The translations under genes and the position numbers were made by a program. From positions 1 to 45,041 of the forward strand of contig CAKZON010000016.1 in the NCBI GenBank assembly GCA_937136425.1: a stretch of DNA of 45,041 nucleotides, in the 5' to 3' direction. Positions 8,391 to 16,599 of the stretch are shown piece by piece. Positions within the stretch are counted from its first letter, which is position 1. Every line of letters starts with the position of its first letter. The notes below the pieces were generated by a model. The model made no database searches, was not told the origin of the DNA, and worked only from the letters and a program-made list of their open reading frames with translations. Source of the DNA: an uncultured Crocinitomix sp. (GTDB lineage: Bacteria > Bacteroidota > Bacteroidia > Flavobacteriales_D > Crocinitomicaceae).

Positions 8391-10503
8391 ATTAAATTAC
8401 ATATCGATCATTTTCAGTCTTTTTATAGGAATATCAGCCCTATCACAAGATAGAGATGTCCCATTTGATAAGCGTCTTTTTGAGGATCAAAAATTGGCCT
8501 TTGAGGAAGCAACTAAAGAAATTAAATTAGGTGATTTTTACTTTTTTGATGGACGAGATGAATTCCTAATGGAGGCACTTTCACATTTTGAAAAGGCACA
8601 AAAATTTAATCCTTATTCTTCTATCTTAAATTACAAAATAGGAATTTGTTATTTATACAGTTCTAATAAATCGGAAAGTTTACAATATTTAGAATTTGCT
8701 CACCGAGTGAATCCTGAATTAGATATTGATTTGAAATTTTATTTAGCGCAGGCCTATCAATTAGGTGGTAATTTTGAAACAGCTATAAAATATTATGAGC
8801 TATATCAAGCACTTATACCTAGTAATGACAGAAAACAACAGCGTTATGTTGCAAAAAAAATAGCCGAATCAAAAACAGGAATAGAATTAATGGCCTCCCC
8901 TATTCGCGTATGGGTGGATAATTTGGGCGACAGTATCAACTCCGAATATTCTGAATTTTCACCCGTAATCTCAGCAGATAATCGTGTATTATTTTACACT
9001 GCAAGACGTCCTGATTCTCAAGGTCAAAAAACAGATCGGCTTGGTAATTATTTTGAAGACATTTATTATTCTGTACGAAATTCGGAAGAAGATTGGGCTG
9101 CCGCGGAAAACATTGGTGCACCAGTTAATACAGAATCTCATGATGCAACTGTTGGCGTAGCGCCTGATGGGAAAAGTATTTTAACCTACCAAGGTTTAAG
9201 TTCTAAAAATGGAGACATCTTAATTACCAAACAAAAAGCAGATGGCACGTGGCAACAACCCACAAGTTTAGGTGTAAGTGTTAATTCAAAACATCACGAA
9301 TCCAGCGCAACTTTATCTTTTGATGAAAAAACGCTCTTTTTTGTTTCAGATCAACCTGGAGGCTATGGACAGCATGACATTTATGTTTCTATGTGGAACG
9401 AAAAAAAGCAAGCCTGGGGTAAAGCAAAAAATTTAGGTCCAAAAATCAACACAGATTTTGAGGAGTTAGGTGTCTTTTTTCATGCCGACTCTAAAACACT
9501 CTATTTTTCGTCTGACGGTCATAAAAACATGGGCGGATTAGATGTTTTCAAAAGTGTTTATGATGCAGATTTAATGGAATGGTCAGAACCTGAAAACATT
9601 GGTTTTCCTATTAACACTCCTGATGACGATATTTACTTTGTAGTAACCGGAAATAGTCGTTATGCTTATTATTCCTCAAACCGACCAGGAGGTTTTGGAG
9701 AAAAAGACATTTATAAGATTACATTTTTAGGGCCAAAGAAAAATCCTGCCCTGCCTATTAACAAGGAAGATCAAGCCATAATTAACAATGATCCTATACC
9801 GCTACAAACACTTACAAAGGCCGAACCTAAATTCTTGTTAACAGGACGCATAGTAGACGGAGAGACTGGTAAAGGAATGCCAGGGCAATTATTCATTATT
9901 AATGCAGCTACGAATGAGCGCGTATATGAAATTAATACGCACCCAGATGGGTCTTATTCAGCCGTGCTATCTCCAGGCGAACAATATGCATTAACTGCTG
10001 CTGGCAAATATTTTTCAATAGGATCGCAAATATTAACTTCTGATGCCTCTTTTGCTAATCAAGAAAAAACGCTTGATTTTGTGCTATACCCACCAACAAC
10101 AGATCCCAGTTCAGGACATTCATTTACATTAAGAAACATCTACTTTGGTTTTGATCAAACAAATTTAGACTATACTGCATTTGGTTCGCAAGCTCAAGTT
10201 GAATTAGACTTGTTAGCAGAATTGCTTGAGAAAAATCCAACTATTATAATTGAATTGGGCGGACATACAGATAGACGTGGAGCAAGCAGCTACAACAAAG
10301 AACTCTCAAATAACCGTGCTTTTATTGCCAAACAATATCTAGTAGACAAAGGAATAGCAGAAGAGCGCATTAAAATGATTGGTTACGGTGAAACTCAGCC
10401 AGAAATACCTTGGGACATTATAAAAGAATTAAAAGACAAAAAGGCAAAAGAAGAAGCGCACCAACGTAACAGAAGAACTGTAATAACAATTCTTTCTCAA
10501 TAA
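8383..10503 (+). CDS. PorE-like envelope protein: TPR, beta-propeller, regulatory domain, OmpA
   Basis: The 706-aa protein is read from ATG 8383 (MNKLNYISIIFSLFIGISAL, a signal peptide); an ATG 15 nt upstream is less likely. Domain order: TPR region (about 45-150), WD40-like PD40 propeller (about 180-435, repeats such as LFFVSDQPGGYGQHDIYVS and YFSSDGHKNMGGLDVF), carboxypeptidase-regulatory-like beta domain (about 470-560), and an OmpA-type peptidoglycan-binding domain (about 585-700, with GGHTDRRGASSYN). This is the architecture of PorE, a T9SS component in Porphyromonas that anchors the secretion complex to peptidoglycan. The family is expanded in Bacteroidota, so PorE orthology is inference. 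Confidence 0.88.
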   Translation: MNKLNYISIIFSLFIGISALSQDRDVPFDKRLFEDQKLAFEEATKEIKLGDFYFFDGRDEFLMEALSHFEKAQKFNPYSSILNYKIGICYLYSSNKSESLQYLEFAHRVNPELDIDLKFYLAQAYQLGGNFETAIKYYELYQALIPSNDRKQQRYVAKKIAESKTGIELMASPIRVWVDNLGDSINSEYSEFSPVISADNRVLFYTARRPDSQGQKTDRLGNYFEDIYYSVRNSEEDWAAAENIGAPVNTESHDATVGVAPDGKSILTYQGLSSKNGDILITKQKADGTWQQPTSLGVSVNSKHHESSATLSFDEKTLFFVSDQPGGYGQHDIYVSMWNEKKQAWGKAKNLGPKINTDFEELGVFFHADSKTLYFSSDGHKNMGGLDVFKSVYDADLMEWSEPENIGFPINTPDDDIYFVVTGNSRYAYYSSNRPGGFGEKDIYKITFLGPKKNPALPINKEDQAIINNDPIPLQTLTKAEPKFLLTGRIVDGETGKGMPGQLFIINAATNERVYEINTHPDGSYSAVLSPGEQYALTAAGKYFSIGSQILTSDASFANQEKTLDFVLYPPTTDPSSGHSFTLRNIYFGFDQTNLDYTAFGSQAQVELDLLAELLEKNPTIIIELGGHTDRRGASSYNKELSNNRAFIAKQYLVDKGIAEERIKMIGYGETQPEIPWDIIKELKDKKAKEEAHQRNRRTVITILSQ

Positions 10504-10519
10504 CTCCTCTACTTAATTA

Positions 10520-10527
10520 TATTTTTG
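10520..10527 (+). promoter_or_regulatory. Candidate -7 element for the GH3 gene
   Basis: TATTTTTG matches TAnnTTTG perfectly and lies in the gap after the PorE-like gene. It would give a leader of about 50 nt. No -33 TTG is clear. Confidence 0.4.
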
Positions 10528-10578
10528 CAATCCAGTTCTTTTTAACTTAGCAGTTCTTATTTAGATCATCAAAAATCA

Positions 10579-11667
10579 ATGCATATGAAACGGTTCTTTC
10601 TTTTATTCTTGTCACTTTCAACACTGTCTACCTTTGCTCAAAACTATAGTTTGAGTGATTTTTTTGTTTATGATGCGGAATTAGAACAAAAGATAGATGA
10701 TGTATTTGAATCATTAAACGACACTAGCCGTGCTGGACAAATGATAATTCCTGCTGCTGGAAGATTGGGTAAATCACAAGAACACTTAAATGCACTTTTA
10801 GCTAAAAATTACATTGGTGGAATTTTATTATTGAATGGCACTAAAGAAGGTTTTACAACCATGGTGAATGATTTTAATGCTTTGAATGAGTCTAGCAATG
10901 GTCTACCTCTTTTATATTCTGCAGATGCCGAGCCAAGTTTAATTGGGTATAAGATTAAAAATTGTACTCCGGTTAAAAAAGCGAATCAAATGGTTAGCCG
11001 TGCTGAAGTTAAAAAGTTTGCAGGATCAATATGCAAAGACTTAAAAGACATTGGAATTAATTATAACTATGCCCCTGTTGTAGACATGTCGCCAAATGAA
11101 GCAATTTCTTATCGCGCATTTGGTGATAATTCTGATACCGCTCAAATTTGGTCAAGAGTGTTTATTGAAGAAACTCAAAAAGAAGGAATTGTAGCAACAG
11201 CAAAACACTTTCCAGGTCATGGATATGTTGTTGGAGACACACATAAAAAACTCGTTTATATTGACGGAGAAATGAAAGAAGTTGAGAATTATACACCTTT
11301 AATAAAAGCTGGTGTACTCTCAATTATGGTAGCACATATCGCCATAAAAAACAATGAAAAATATAATACAAACGATATGCCTTCATCAGTTTCTAGAAAG
11401 ATTGTAACGGACCTTTTAAAACACGAAATGAAATTTAAAGGATTAGTTGTAACTGATGCTATGAATATGGGAGGTGTAGCATCAATTCCTAATTGTGAAT
11501 TAAAAGCCGCTCAAGCAGGATGTGATTTGATACTCATGCCTGTTGATGAGGAAAAAGCCCTGTTCGACATTATTAATGGAATGCAAGAAGATGAAACTTT
11601 TCAAAAACAGGTATATGCCTCAGTTAGAAAAATTATTCGTTTAAAAATTTGTTTAGGATTGCTTTAA
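10579..11667 (+). CDS. Exported GH3 family glycosidase (beta-N-acetylhexosaminidase-like)
   Basis: The 362-aa protein has a signal peptide ending near STFAQ; the start is ATG 10579 or, equally well, ATG 10585. It consists of the GH3 N-terminal TIM-barrel domain only. Motifs: KHFPGHG (209-215) and GDTH (219-222), the loop carrying the Asp-His acid/base dyad of NagZ-type enzymes, and VTDAMNMGG (292-299) with nucleophile Asp293. Inference: a periplasmic or secreted beta-N-acetylglucosaminidase acting on peptidoglycan or chitin fragments. There is no C-terminal serine-hydrolase domain as in some Bacteroidota GH3 fusions. The 3' end overlaps the convergent lipoprotein gene by 4 nt. Confidence 0.88.
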   Translation: MHMKRFFLLFLSLSTLSTFAQNYSLSDFFVYDAELEQKIDDVFESLNDTSRAGQMIIPAAGRLGKSQEHLNALLAKNYIGGILLLNGTKEGFTTMVNDFNALNESSNGLPLLYSADAEPSLIGYKIKNCTPVKKANQMVSRAEVKKFAGSICKDLKDIGINYNYAPVVDMSPNEAISYRAFGDNSDTAQIWSRVFIEETQKEGIVATAKHFPGHGYVVGDTHKKLVYIDGEMKEVENYTPLIKAGVLSIMVAHIAIKNNEKYNTNDMPSSVSRKIVTDLLKHEMKFKGLVVTDAMNMGGVASIPNCELKAAQAGCDLILMPVDEEKALFDIINGMQEDETFQKQVYASVRKIIRLKICLGLL

Positions 11668-12176
11668 TAGCGGATATCAAATCTACCATTTTTTATTTCT
11701 AATAATGTAGAAGTGTTAACCTCAAATAAGGTGTCTGCATCAAATACACTATCAGTATAAACAAAGTTTAATTCAAAAGTTCCTGCAAGGATATCATCCG
11801 TTTGATAATCCACAAATAAATAACCTGGAAGAGAATCATTAAGGTGTCCTGTTTGATACTGATATTCGTAGCCTGCACTTTGTAATACATAACTTCCAAG
11901 AATTGAATCTTTCACTAAATGCAATTGTAATTTAGTTCCGTCAAAGTAATCTTCATTATGATAAATGGATACCATTCCGTCTTCATTTGTAATCACAGAA
12001 TCTTGAGCTCCTAATACTCCTCCGATAATGTCACCAACTGAAGTTGAATAACCAATCGTATTTCTCCCTTCGTGTGTTTTAGCCACTAAATGTTGATTTG
12101 GCCCTGGTTTTTTACAGGCAAAAAATCCGCATACAATAACTAAAAACAATATCTCTATATTTAAATTCTTTTTCAT
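11664..12176 (-). CDS. Lipoprotein of unknown function (tandem pair, second gene)
   Basis: The 170-aa protein has a lipoprotein signal with the lipidated Cys at 21 (CGFFACKKPG). The mature part is beta-rich, with an alternating pattern of short strands and an AGTFELNFVYTDS segment near the C-terminus. The general layout, including a Leu-X-Ala/Gly-Thr/Arg-Phe-Asp/Glu strand near the end, resembles the preceding lipoprotein (12173-12658), and the two are probably distant paralogues. Its ATG overlaps the stop of that gene by 4 nt. The family looks like the beta-sandwich lipoproteins common in Bacteroidota (DUF6252-like, by memory only). Function unknown. Confidence 0.75.
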   Translation of the reverse strand: MKKNLNIEILFLVIVCGFFACKKPGPNQHLVAKTHEGRNTIGYSTSVGDIIGGVLGAQDSVITNEDGMVSIYHNEDYFDGTKLQLHLVKDSILGSYVLQSAGYEYQYQTGHLNDSLPGYLFVDYQTDDILAGTFELNFVYTDSVFDADTLFEVNTSTLLEIKNGRFDIRY

Positions 12177-12658
12177 TCTATTATATTCATTTCAAGATCA
12201 AACCTTCCTTCATGCACTACTTTCACATCTCCGTTAGATGCAATTAAATCTATATCGAACCTACCGGCAATTACATTGTCTTCTAAATCTAATTTTGAAA
12301 TTATGAGTCGATTTGTGCCATCAGGATTTATACCATAAAATGAGTTATAATCAGAATTAACCCATTCTTCATTCGTATTATCAAATTCATAAACGCCCTC
12401 ATCAAAAACTCCGTCTAACACAAATAGGCGAAATTCAAAAGTTCGATTGGCGCTTTCTAGAAAAAGGTATCCGGTTGTTTTATTATAGGTAACCGCATCA
12501 TGCTTTTTCGCTACATATGTTTGATTATCAATATAACAAGCAAAAATTCCACGTCCATGTTCAGTTGGTAATGGCAAACCATTATTTCCTTCTGTAATTT
12601 GTACTTTGGAACAAGCAATTACAGAAAACAGTATAAAAATTGTAGCTAGGTGTTTCAT
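12173..12658 (-). CDS. Lipoprotein of unknown function (tandem pair, first gene)
   Basis: The 161-aa protein has a lipobox with Cys16 (FSVIACSKVQ). The mature part starts with a Gly/Pro linker, then GIFACYIDNQTYVAKK, and ends with VIAGRFDIDLIASNGDVKVV and a final GRFDLEMN strand. A start like xFxCxIDxxxYV and an end with a GRFD strand are typical of small beta-sandwich lipoproteins in Bacteroidota. It overlaps the next gene by 4 nt (ATGA), indicating co-translation. Role unknown; predicted periplasmic face or cell surface. Confidence 0.75.
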   Translation of the reverse strand: MKHLATIFILFSVIACSKVQITEGNNGLPLPTEHGRGIFACYIDNQTYVAKKHDAVTYNKTTGYLFLESANRTFEFRLFVLDGVFDEGVYEFDNTNEEWVNSDYNSFYGINPDGTNRLIISKLDLEDNVIAGRFDIDLIASNGDVKVVHEGRFDLEMNIIE

Positions 12659-12710
12659 TATCCTAATTACAAACCCAAAATAAAAAGGTTGTCCTAACTT
12701 TATTTTTTTG

Positions 12711-12763
12711 AATAAAAAAAGCCCAGCCTTACAATTGAGATCCTCAAAATTGCGGCTGGGCTT
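12711..12763 (-). terminator. Intrinsic terminator of the transaldolase gene
   Basis: A perfect 10-bp stem, 12719-12728 with 12754-12763 (AAGCCCAGCC / GGCTGGGCTT), is followed on the minus strand by a U-rich tract (12711-12720). It lies 22 nt after the transaldolase stop. Confidence 0.85.
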
Positions 12764-12785
12764 AGTATTTTATGGTTGAAGAAAA

Positions 12786-13442
12786 CTAGGCGTTTCCTTT
12801 TTCGTAATCTGCTAAGAACTTAGCTAAACCAGAATCAGTTAAAGGGTGCTTTAACAATCCTGTGATTGAGCTTAAAGGTCCAGTCATTACATCTGCTCCA
12901 ATTTCGGCGCAGTTAATAATGTGCATTGTATGCCTTACAGATGCTGCTAAAATTTCAGTATCAAATAAATAATTATCGTAAATCAATCTAATTTGTGCAA
13001 TTAAATCTAATCCGTTTGATGAAATATCATCTAAACGTCCAACAAATGGAGAAAGGTAAGTTGCTCCAGCTTTTGCTGCTAAAATTGCTTGCCCTGGAGA
13101 AAATACCAACGTACAGTTCGTTTTAATTCCTTTATCAGAAAAATATTTAATTGCTTTTATTCCGTCTTTAATCATTGGAATCTTTACAACGATATTTTTG
13201 TGCAAGGCGGCTAAAGCTTCACCTTCACGAATCATTCCTTCATAATCAGTTGAAATTACCTCAGCGCTCACATCTCCATCAACAATATTGCAAATGTCTA
13301 CATAGTGCTTTAAAATATTCTCTTGCCCTGTTATGCCTTCTTTCGCCATTAAAGACGGATTAGTTGTAACACCATCAAGGATACCTAGGTCATTTGCTTC
13401 TTTAATCTCATCAAGATTCGCTGTATCAATAAAAAATTTCAT
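12786..13442 (-). CDS. tal: Transaldolase, small TalC/FSA-type
   Basis: The 218-aa protein belongs to the short transaldolase/fructose-6-phosphate aldolase subfamily. Visible are [13 protein letters not shown] (Asp6), GVTTNPSL (24-31) and VVKIPM with the Schiff-base Lys87. At the position that separates the two activities the sequence is SPFVGR (Phe133), where Escherichia FSA has Tyr; Phe points to true transaldolase (exchange of a dihydroxyacetone unit between sugar phosphates in the pentose phosphate pathway). It is a single-gene unit with a consensus promoter upstream and an intrinsic terminator downstream. Confidence 0.95.
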   Translation of the reverse strand: MKFFIDTANLDEIKEANDLGILDGVTTNPSLMAKEGITGQENILKHYVDICNIVDGDVSAEVISTDYEGMIREGEALAALHKNIVVKIPMIKDGIKAIKYFSDKGIKTNCTLVFSPGQAILAAKAGATYLSPFVGRLDDISSNGLDLIAQIRLIYDNYLFDTEILAASVRHTMHIINCAEIGADVMTGPLSSITGLLKHPLTDSGLAKFLADYEKGNA

Positions 13443-13465
13443 TTAATTCTGATTTTAGTTTGCCA

Positions 13466-13473
13466 CAAAGATA
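13466..13473 (-). promoter_or_regulatory. Promoter (-7 element) of the transaldolase gene
   Basis: The minus strand reads TATCTTTG, a perfect TAnnTTTG. A TTG at 13496-13498 (minus), 22 nt upstream, fits the -33 box. The predicted leader is about 18 nt. Confidence 0.65.
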
Positions 13474-13626
13474 CGTCTTGATTAGACAAGCTCGGCAATT
13501 ATTTATTAACAGGATATAAACGATTCACATAATTTGAAGAAGTTAAAGACAATAGTTTTTACAATAGAATGTAATCTATATAATGTATGGATAGTTGGTC
13601 TATCAGTTATTGATCCGTGGATCCTT

Positions 13627-13653
13627 CGAAATTAGTTTCAATTACACGAAATT
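13627..13653 (+). promoter_or_regulatory. Candidate regulator site: 20-bp-spaced direct repeat at the araC-type promoter
   Basis: CGAAATT occurs at 13627-13633 and again at 13647-13653, exactly 20 bp apart. The second copy is part of the palindrome CGAAATTTTCG (5+1+5, 13647-13657), which ends 2 nt before the -7 element. Spaced direct repeats next to the core promoter are how AraC-family proteins usually bind. Autoregulation is inference. Confidence 0.4.
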
Positions 13654-13659
13654 TTCGCA

Positions 13660-13667
13660 TAACTTTG
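13660..13667 (+). promoter_or_regulatory. -7 element of the AraC-type regulator gene
   Basis: TAACTTTG is a perfect TAnnTTTG. It ends 8 nt before the ATG at 13676, so the predicted leader is only about 3-5 nt. Confidence 0.5.
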
Positions 13668-13675
13668 CTCACAAG

Positions 13676-14497
13676 ATGAGTAAAATTATTCTTACTAAAA
13701 ATAAAATTCAACTTAATCAAGACCTTAAGATTTCTCCCTTTAGAAAAGAGATCAGGAATACCTCACCCCACAAACACGACAATTATTTTGAAATAGTTTA
13801 CCTATCGGAAGGGAGCGGTGTACATTCAATTGATTCCCAAGAGTACACCGTAAAACCTCCTGTCATTTTTTTAATTCGTAAAGAACAGATTCATCATTGG
13901 GCGCTAACGGCTGAACCTAATGGTTATGTTTTGATCATAAAAAAATCTTTTATTGATAATTGTCTGGACAGAGAACTTCAAAATTTACTGGCTAAACTCA
14001 GTTACCACACTTCTCTTGAATTAGCTGACGAAACCAGCATTAATCAGCTTTTTGAATTACTTTGTAAAGAAAAAACTGACGCTGAGCAAGGACAGCTAAT
14101 TCACGAAGGTTTACTCAAAGCATTATTAGCAAAAATTTTAATTGCATCAAAACCTTTGAATAGTAAACGAAATATTCCTTTAAACCTATATCAATCCTTT
14201 CAAGAACTACTCCGCGGCGACCTTCCTCTGAGAAATAATGTAACTTTCTACGCTAAACAGCTAAATACTTCTTCTCAAAATTTGAATATAATTTGCCGAA
14301 AAGCAAATGATCAATCGGCAGCAGAGGTTCTTGCTGAATTCATCATAAAAGAAGCCAAACGTCTTTTAATATACACTGATAATACGATCTCTGAAATTGC
14401 GTTTGAGCTTAACTTTTCAGACTCTTCTCATTTTGTAAAGTATTTTAAACGATTCACCAATACAACGCCTAAAGTTTTTAGAGAAAGTCAAAATTAG
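13676..14497 (+). CDS. AraC family transcriptional regulator
   Basis: Read from ATG 13676 the protein is 273 aa; the open frame further upstream has only a TTG and would overlap the promoter. The N-terminal part (about 1-150) is a cupin-like sensing domain with SPHKHDNYFEIVYLSEGSG, whose His-rich strand often binds a small ligand. The C-terminal part (about 175-273) has two helix-turn-helix motifs, ending in the family signature ISEIAFELNFSDSSHFVKYF. Its ligand is unknown. It stands directly upstream of the cytochrome-like lipoprotein and chrA genes on the same strand and is a candidate regulator of them or of itself. Confidence 0.92.
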   Translation: MSKIILTKNKIQLNQDLKISPFRKEIRNTSPHKHDNYFEIVYLSEGSGVHSIDSQEYTVKPPVIFLIRKEQIHHWALTAEPNGYVLIIKKSFIDNCLDRELQNLLAKLSYHTSLELADETSINQLFELLCKEKTDAEQGQLIHEGLLKALLAKILIASKPLNSKRNIPLNLYQSFQELLRGDLPLRNNVTFYAKQLNTSSQNLNIICRKANDQSAAEVLAEFIIKEAKRLLIYTDNTISEIAFELNFSDSSHFVKYFKRFTNTTPKVFRESQN

Positions 14498-14582
14498 TAC
14501 AATAGTATTTTCATATATACCATACTTTAGCTTTTTTATTTCCATTTCTTTGCACCATGAATTTATTATTAAATAACAAACT

Positions 14583-15059
14583 ATGAAATTAGGAGTGCTA
14601 TTAATTGTTATAATGTCTTTTTTTGCATGCAGTGAGGACAAACCATCAGCGCAAGGCGAATGGATTGTAGGAGAGGAAAAAGAGAAGATTACGACAATTG
14701 AAACTCAATTTAGAGGATTTGATATGACAATGGTTGAAACAGGTTACCGTTATCAAGAACTATATTGGGCTGGACAAGATGAAAACTGGGAATATGCCCA
14801 ATATCAAATACAGAAAATACGAAAAACAATAAATTACGGATTACAAAGAAGACCTAAACGAAGCGAATCTGCTCAGCATTTTCTTGATGTATCTCTGCCC
14901 GAAATGGAAAGGGCAATTGATTTAAAAGATACCGTAGAATTTGACAATTCTTTTAATCTTTTTACAAATGCTTGCAACAATTGCCATACTAAGGAGCAAG
15001 TACCTTTCTTTAGTGTTCAAACTCCAACTATTCGGCAATCACCAATAAGATTGAAATAG
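14583..15059 (+). CDS. Cytochrome c-like lipoprotein with one heme motif
   Basis: The 158-aa protein has a lipoprotein signal with Cys16 (MSFFACSEDK). The residues after the Cys, SED, resemble the acidic lipoprotein export signal that sends Bacteroidota lipoproteins to the cell surface. Near the C-terminus is one c-type heme attachment site, C131-N-N-C134-H135. The middle (about 40-125) is helical, so a helical-bundle fold like cytochrome c' (heme site in the last helix) is likely. Role: electron transfer or gas/heme binding in the envelope; not determinable further. It lies between the AraC regulator and chrA, 85 nt after the regulator stop. Confidence 0.8.
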   Translation: MKLGVLLIVIMSFFACSEDKPSAQGEWIVGEEKEKITTIETQFRGFDMTMVETGYRYQELYWAGQDENWEYAQYQIQKIRKTINYGLQRRPKRSESAQHFLDVSLPEMERAIDLKDTVEFDNSFNLFTNACNNCHTKEQVPFFSVQTPTIRQSPIRLK

Positions 15060-15100
15060 TATTGCAGACAATTCACACAATTATCAATAACTAAAAAAAC

Positions 15101-15126
15101 TATTTGAATACAATGATATTCAAATA
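15101..15126. promoter_or_regulatory. 26-bp perfect inverted repeat upstream of chrA
   Basis: TATTTGAATA (15101-15110) and TATTCAAATA (15117-15126) are perfect 10-bp arms around the 6-nt spacer CAATGA. No U-run follows, so it is not a standard terminator. The position, about 70 nt before a consensus -7 element, suits an operator. Confidence 0.5.
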
Positions 15127-15194
15127 CAACAACTAGTTCTCACTTCAAGAGAGCCTTAATCGAGTACAGCTTACTCTGAATATTAACACTGATT

Positions 15195-15202
15195 TAATTT
15201 TG
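15195..15202 (+). promoter_or_regulatory. Candidate -7 element of chrA
   Basis: TAATTTTG matches TAnnTTTG perfectly; the predicted leader is about 57 nt. No TTG is present at the -33 distance, which may fit a promoter that needs an activator. Confidence 0.4.
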
Positions 15203-15263
15203 AATAGTCAACCTATTTAATCGGGCGCACTCTTAATTGAGACAATTATTAAAACATAACAAT

Positions 15264-16394
15264 ATGAAAACAGAAAAAAAACTTTTAGAAGTAGGAAAAG
15301 TATTCTTTAAGTTAGGTTGTTTTGCGTTCGGCGGACCAGCAGCGCATATCGCCATGATGGAAGAAGAGGTGGTCAATAAAAGGAAATGGATGGATCGACA
15401 GCATTATCTTGACTTGATTGGAGCGACAAATTTAATTCCTGGCCCAAACTCAACAGAAATGACAATGCATTGTGGTCATGAAAGAGCTGGGTTCAAAGGA
15501 TTAATTGTAGCCGGTGCTGCTTTTATTTTTCCTGCAATTTTAATCACTGGGCTTTTAGCCTATCTATATGTTCAATATGGAGAGCTCCCTCAAGTTGAGC
15601 CATTCATTTTTGGTATTAAACCCGCTGTGCTAGCAATAATTGCATCTGCCATATTGAAACTTGGCAAAAAGGCATTAAAAACTTGGGAGCTGGGTGTCCT
15701 TGGGGTGGCTGTGTTAATTCTTAGTTTGATTGGAATAAATGAGGTTATTGCATTACTTGGCGCAGGAATTATAGGTGCGCTCTTTTTTTATAGTAAACAC
15801 AAAATAATTGACCAACATAAATCTATTATCCCCTTAATTTTATTACAAAGCTCCAGTGCTACCCTTCTTAAATTAACAAGCGTTAAAGTATTTTGGACAT
15901 TTTTAAAAGTTGGATCTGTACTATACGGTAGTGGCTATGTTCTATTTGCTTATTTAGATGCAGAGTTGGTTGAAGCAGGTTGGATGACAAGACAGCAATT
16001 GTTAGACGCAATTGCTGTAGGACAATTTACTCCCGGTCCGGTTCTGTCAACAGCCACTTTTATAGGATATCAATTGACAGGATTTTGGGGAGCTGTTGCC
16101 GCAACAGCTGGTATTTTCCTTCCTTCTTTCTTATTTGTACTCATTCTTAATCCTTTGGTTCCTAAAATGAGAAAATCAAAGTTCCTTAGTTTTTTCTTAG
16201 ACTCTGTAAATGTAGCTGCCGTAGGCGTTATGGCCGGTGTATTATATACAATGAGTGTAGAGACAATAACAGATTGGAGAGCAATAGTTATTGCATCAAT
16301 TAGTTTACTAATAACATTTGGGTTTAAAAAGGTAAATGTAATGTGGACAATTTTGGGCGGTTCTGGATTAGGATACCTGTTACTCTTAATGTAG
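15264..16394 (+). CDS. chrA: Chromate transporter, ChrA family (two-domain)
   Basis: The 376-aa protein begins at ATG 15264 (MKTEKKLL); the TTG 27 nt upstream is less likely. It carries two homologous CHR domains in tandem (about 8-185 and 205-376), each opening with the family pattern: FKLGCFAFGGPAAHIAMMEEE in the first, LKVGSVLYGSGYVLFAYLDAE in the second. The PGP motifs IPGPNSTEM and FTPGPVLSTATF are also duplicated. About ten hydrophobic helices place it in the inner membrane. The family exports chromate driven by the proton gradient, and many members transport other anions. A perfect inverted repeat lies upstream. Confidence 0.93.
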   Translation: MKTEKKLLEVGKVFFKLGCFAFGGPAAHIAMMEEEVVNKRKWMDRQHYLDLIGATNLIPGPNSTEMTMHCGHERAGFKGLIVAGAAFIFPAILITGLLAYLYVQYGELPQVEPFIFGIKPAVLAIIASAILKLGKKALKTWELGVLGVAVLILSLIGINEVIALLGAGIIGALFFYSKHKIIDQHKSIIPLILLQSSSATLLKLTSVKVFWTFLKVGSVLYGSGYVLFAYLDAELVEAGWMTRQQLLDAIAVGQFTPGPVLSTATFIGYQLTGFWGAVAATAGIFLPSFLFVLILNPLVPKMRKSKFLSFFLDSVNVAAVGVMAGVLYTMSVETITDWRAIVIASISLLITFGFKKVNVMWTILGGSGLGYLLLLM

Positions 16395-16430
16395 CGTTTC
16401 GAAAATAACATATGAACCTCTTAAAAAACA

Positions 16431-16463
16431 AAAACCACTTCAAAAATTTGAAGTGGTTTTTTA
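16431..16463 (+). terminator. Intrinsic terminator after chrA
   Basis: An 11-bp perfect stem, 16431-16441 with 16450-16460 (AAAACCACTTC / GAAGTGGTTTT), closes an 8-nt loop and runs into a T-tract. It lies 36 nt after the chrA stop. Confidence 0.88.
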
Positions 16464-16490
16464 TATATAGTGTTGTATTATTCAAAAAAA

Positions 16491-16590
16491 GCGGGTAAGC
16501 TACCTATATCGCACCGCTCAACCATCTACCCTTGCTGTGTTCCCACCCTGGGGGATTAAACAGGAGCTGGTCGTACAGGACTTACCCGCG
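16491..16590 (-). ncRNA. ffs: Signal recognition particle RNA, small bacterial type
   Basis: About 100 nt on the minus strand. The ends pair (GCGGGTAAG at one end with CTTACCCGC at the other). The centre contains the conserved apical region CCCCCAGGGTGGGAACACAGC around a GGAA-type tetraloop with the symmetric and asymmetric bulges that bind the Ffh M domain, followed by GCAAGGGTA and the AGCGGTGC stretch seen in Bacteroidota SRP RNAs. It is the RNA scaffold of the particle that targets nascent membrane proteins. A perfect -7 element lies directly upstream and a run of seven U directly downstream. Confidence 0.9.
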
Positions 16591-16591
16591 A

Positions 16592-16599
16592 CAAAAGTA
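16592..16599 (-). promoter_or_regulatory. Promoter (-7 element) of the SRP RNA gene
   Basis: The minus strand reads TACTTTTG, a perfect TAnnTTTG, with a TTG (16622-16624, minus) 22 nt upstream as -33 box. Transcription would start at the first bases of the SRP RNA stem. Confidence 0.65.
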
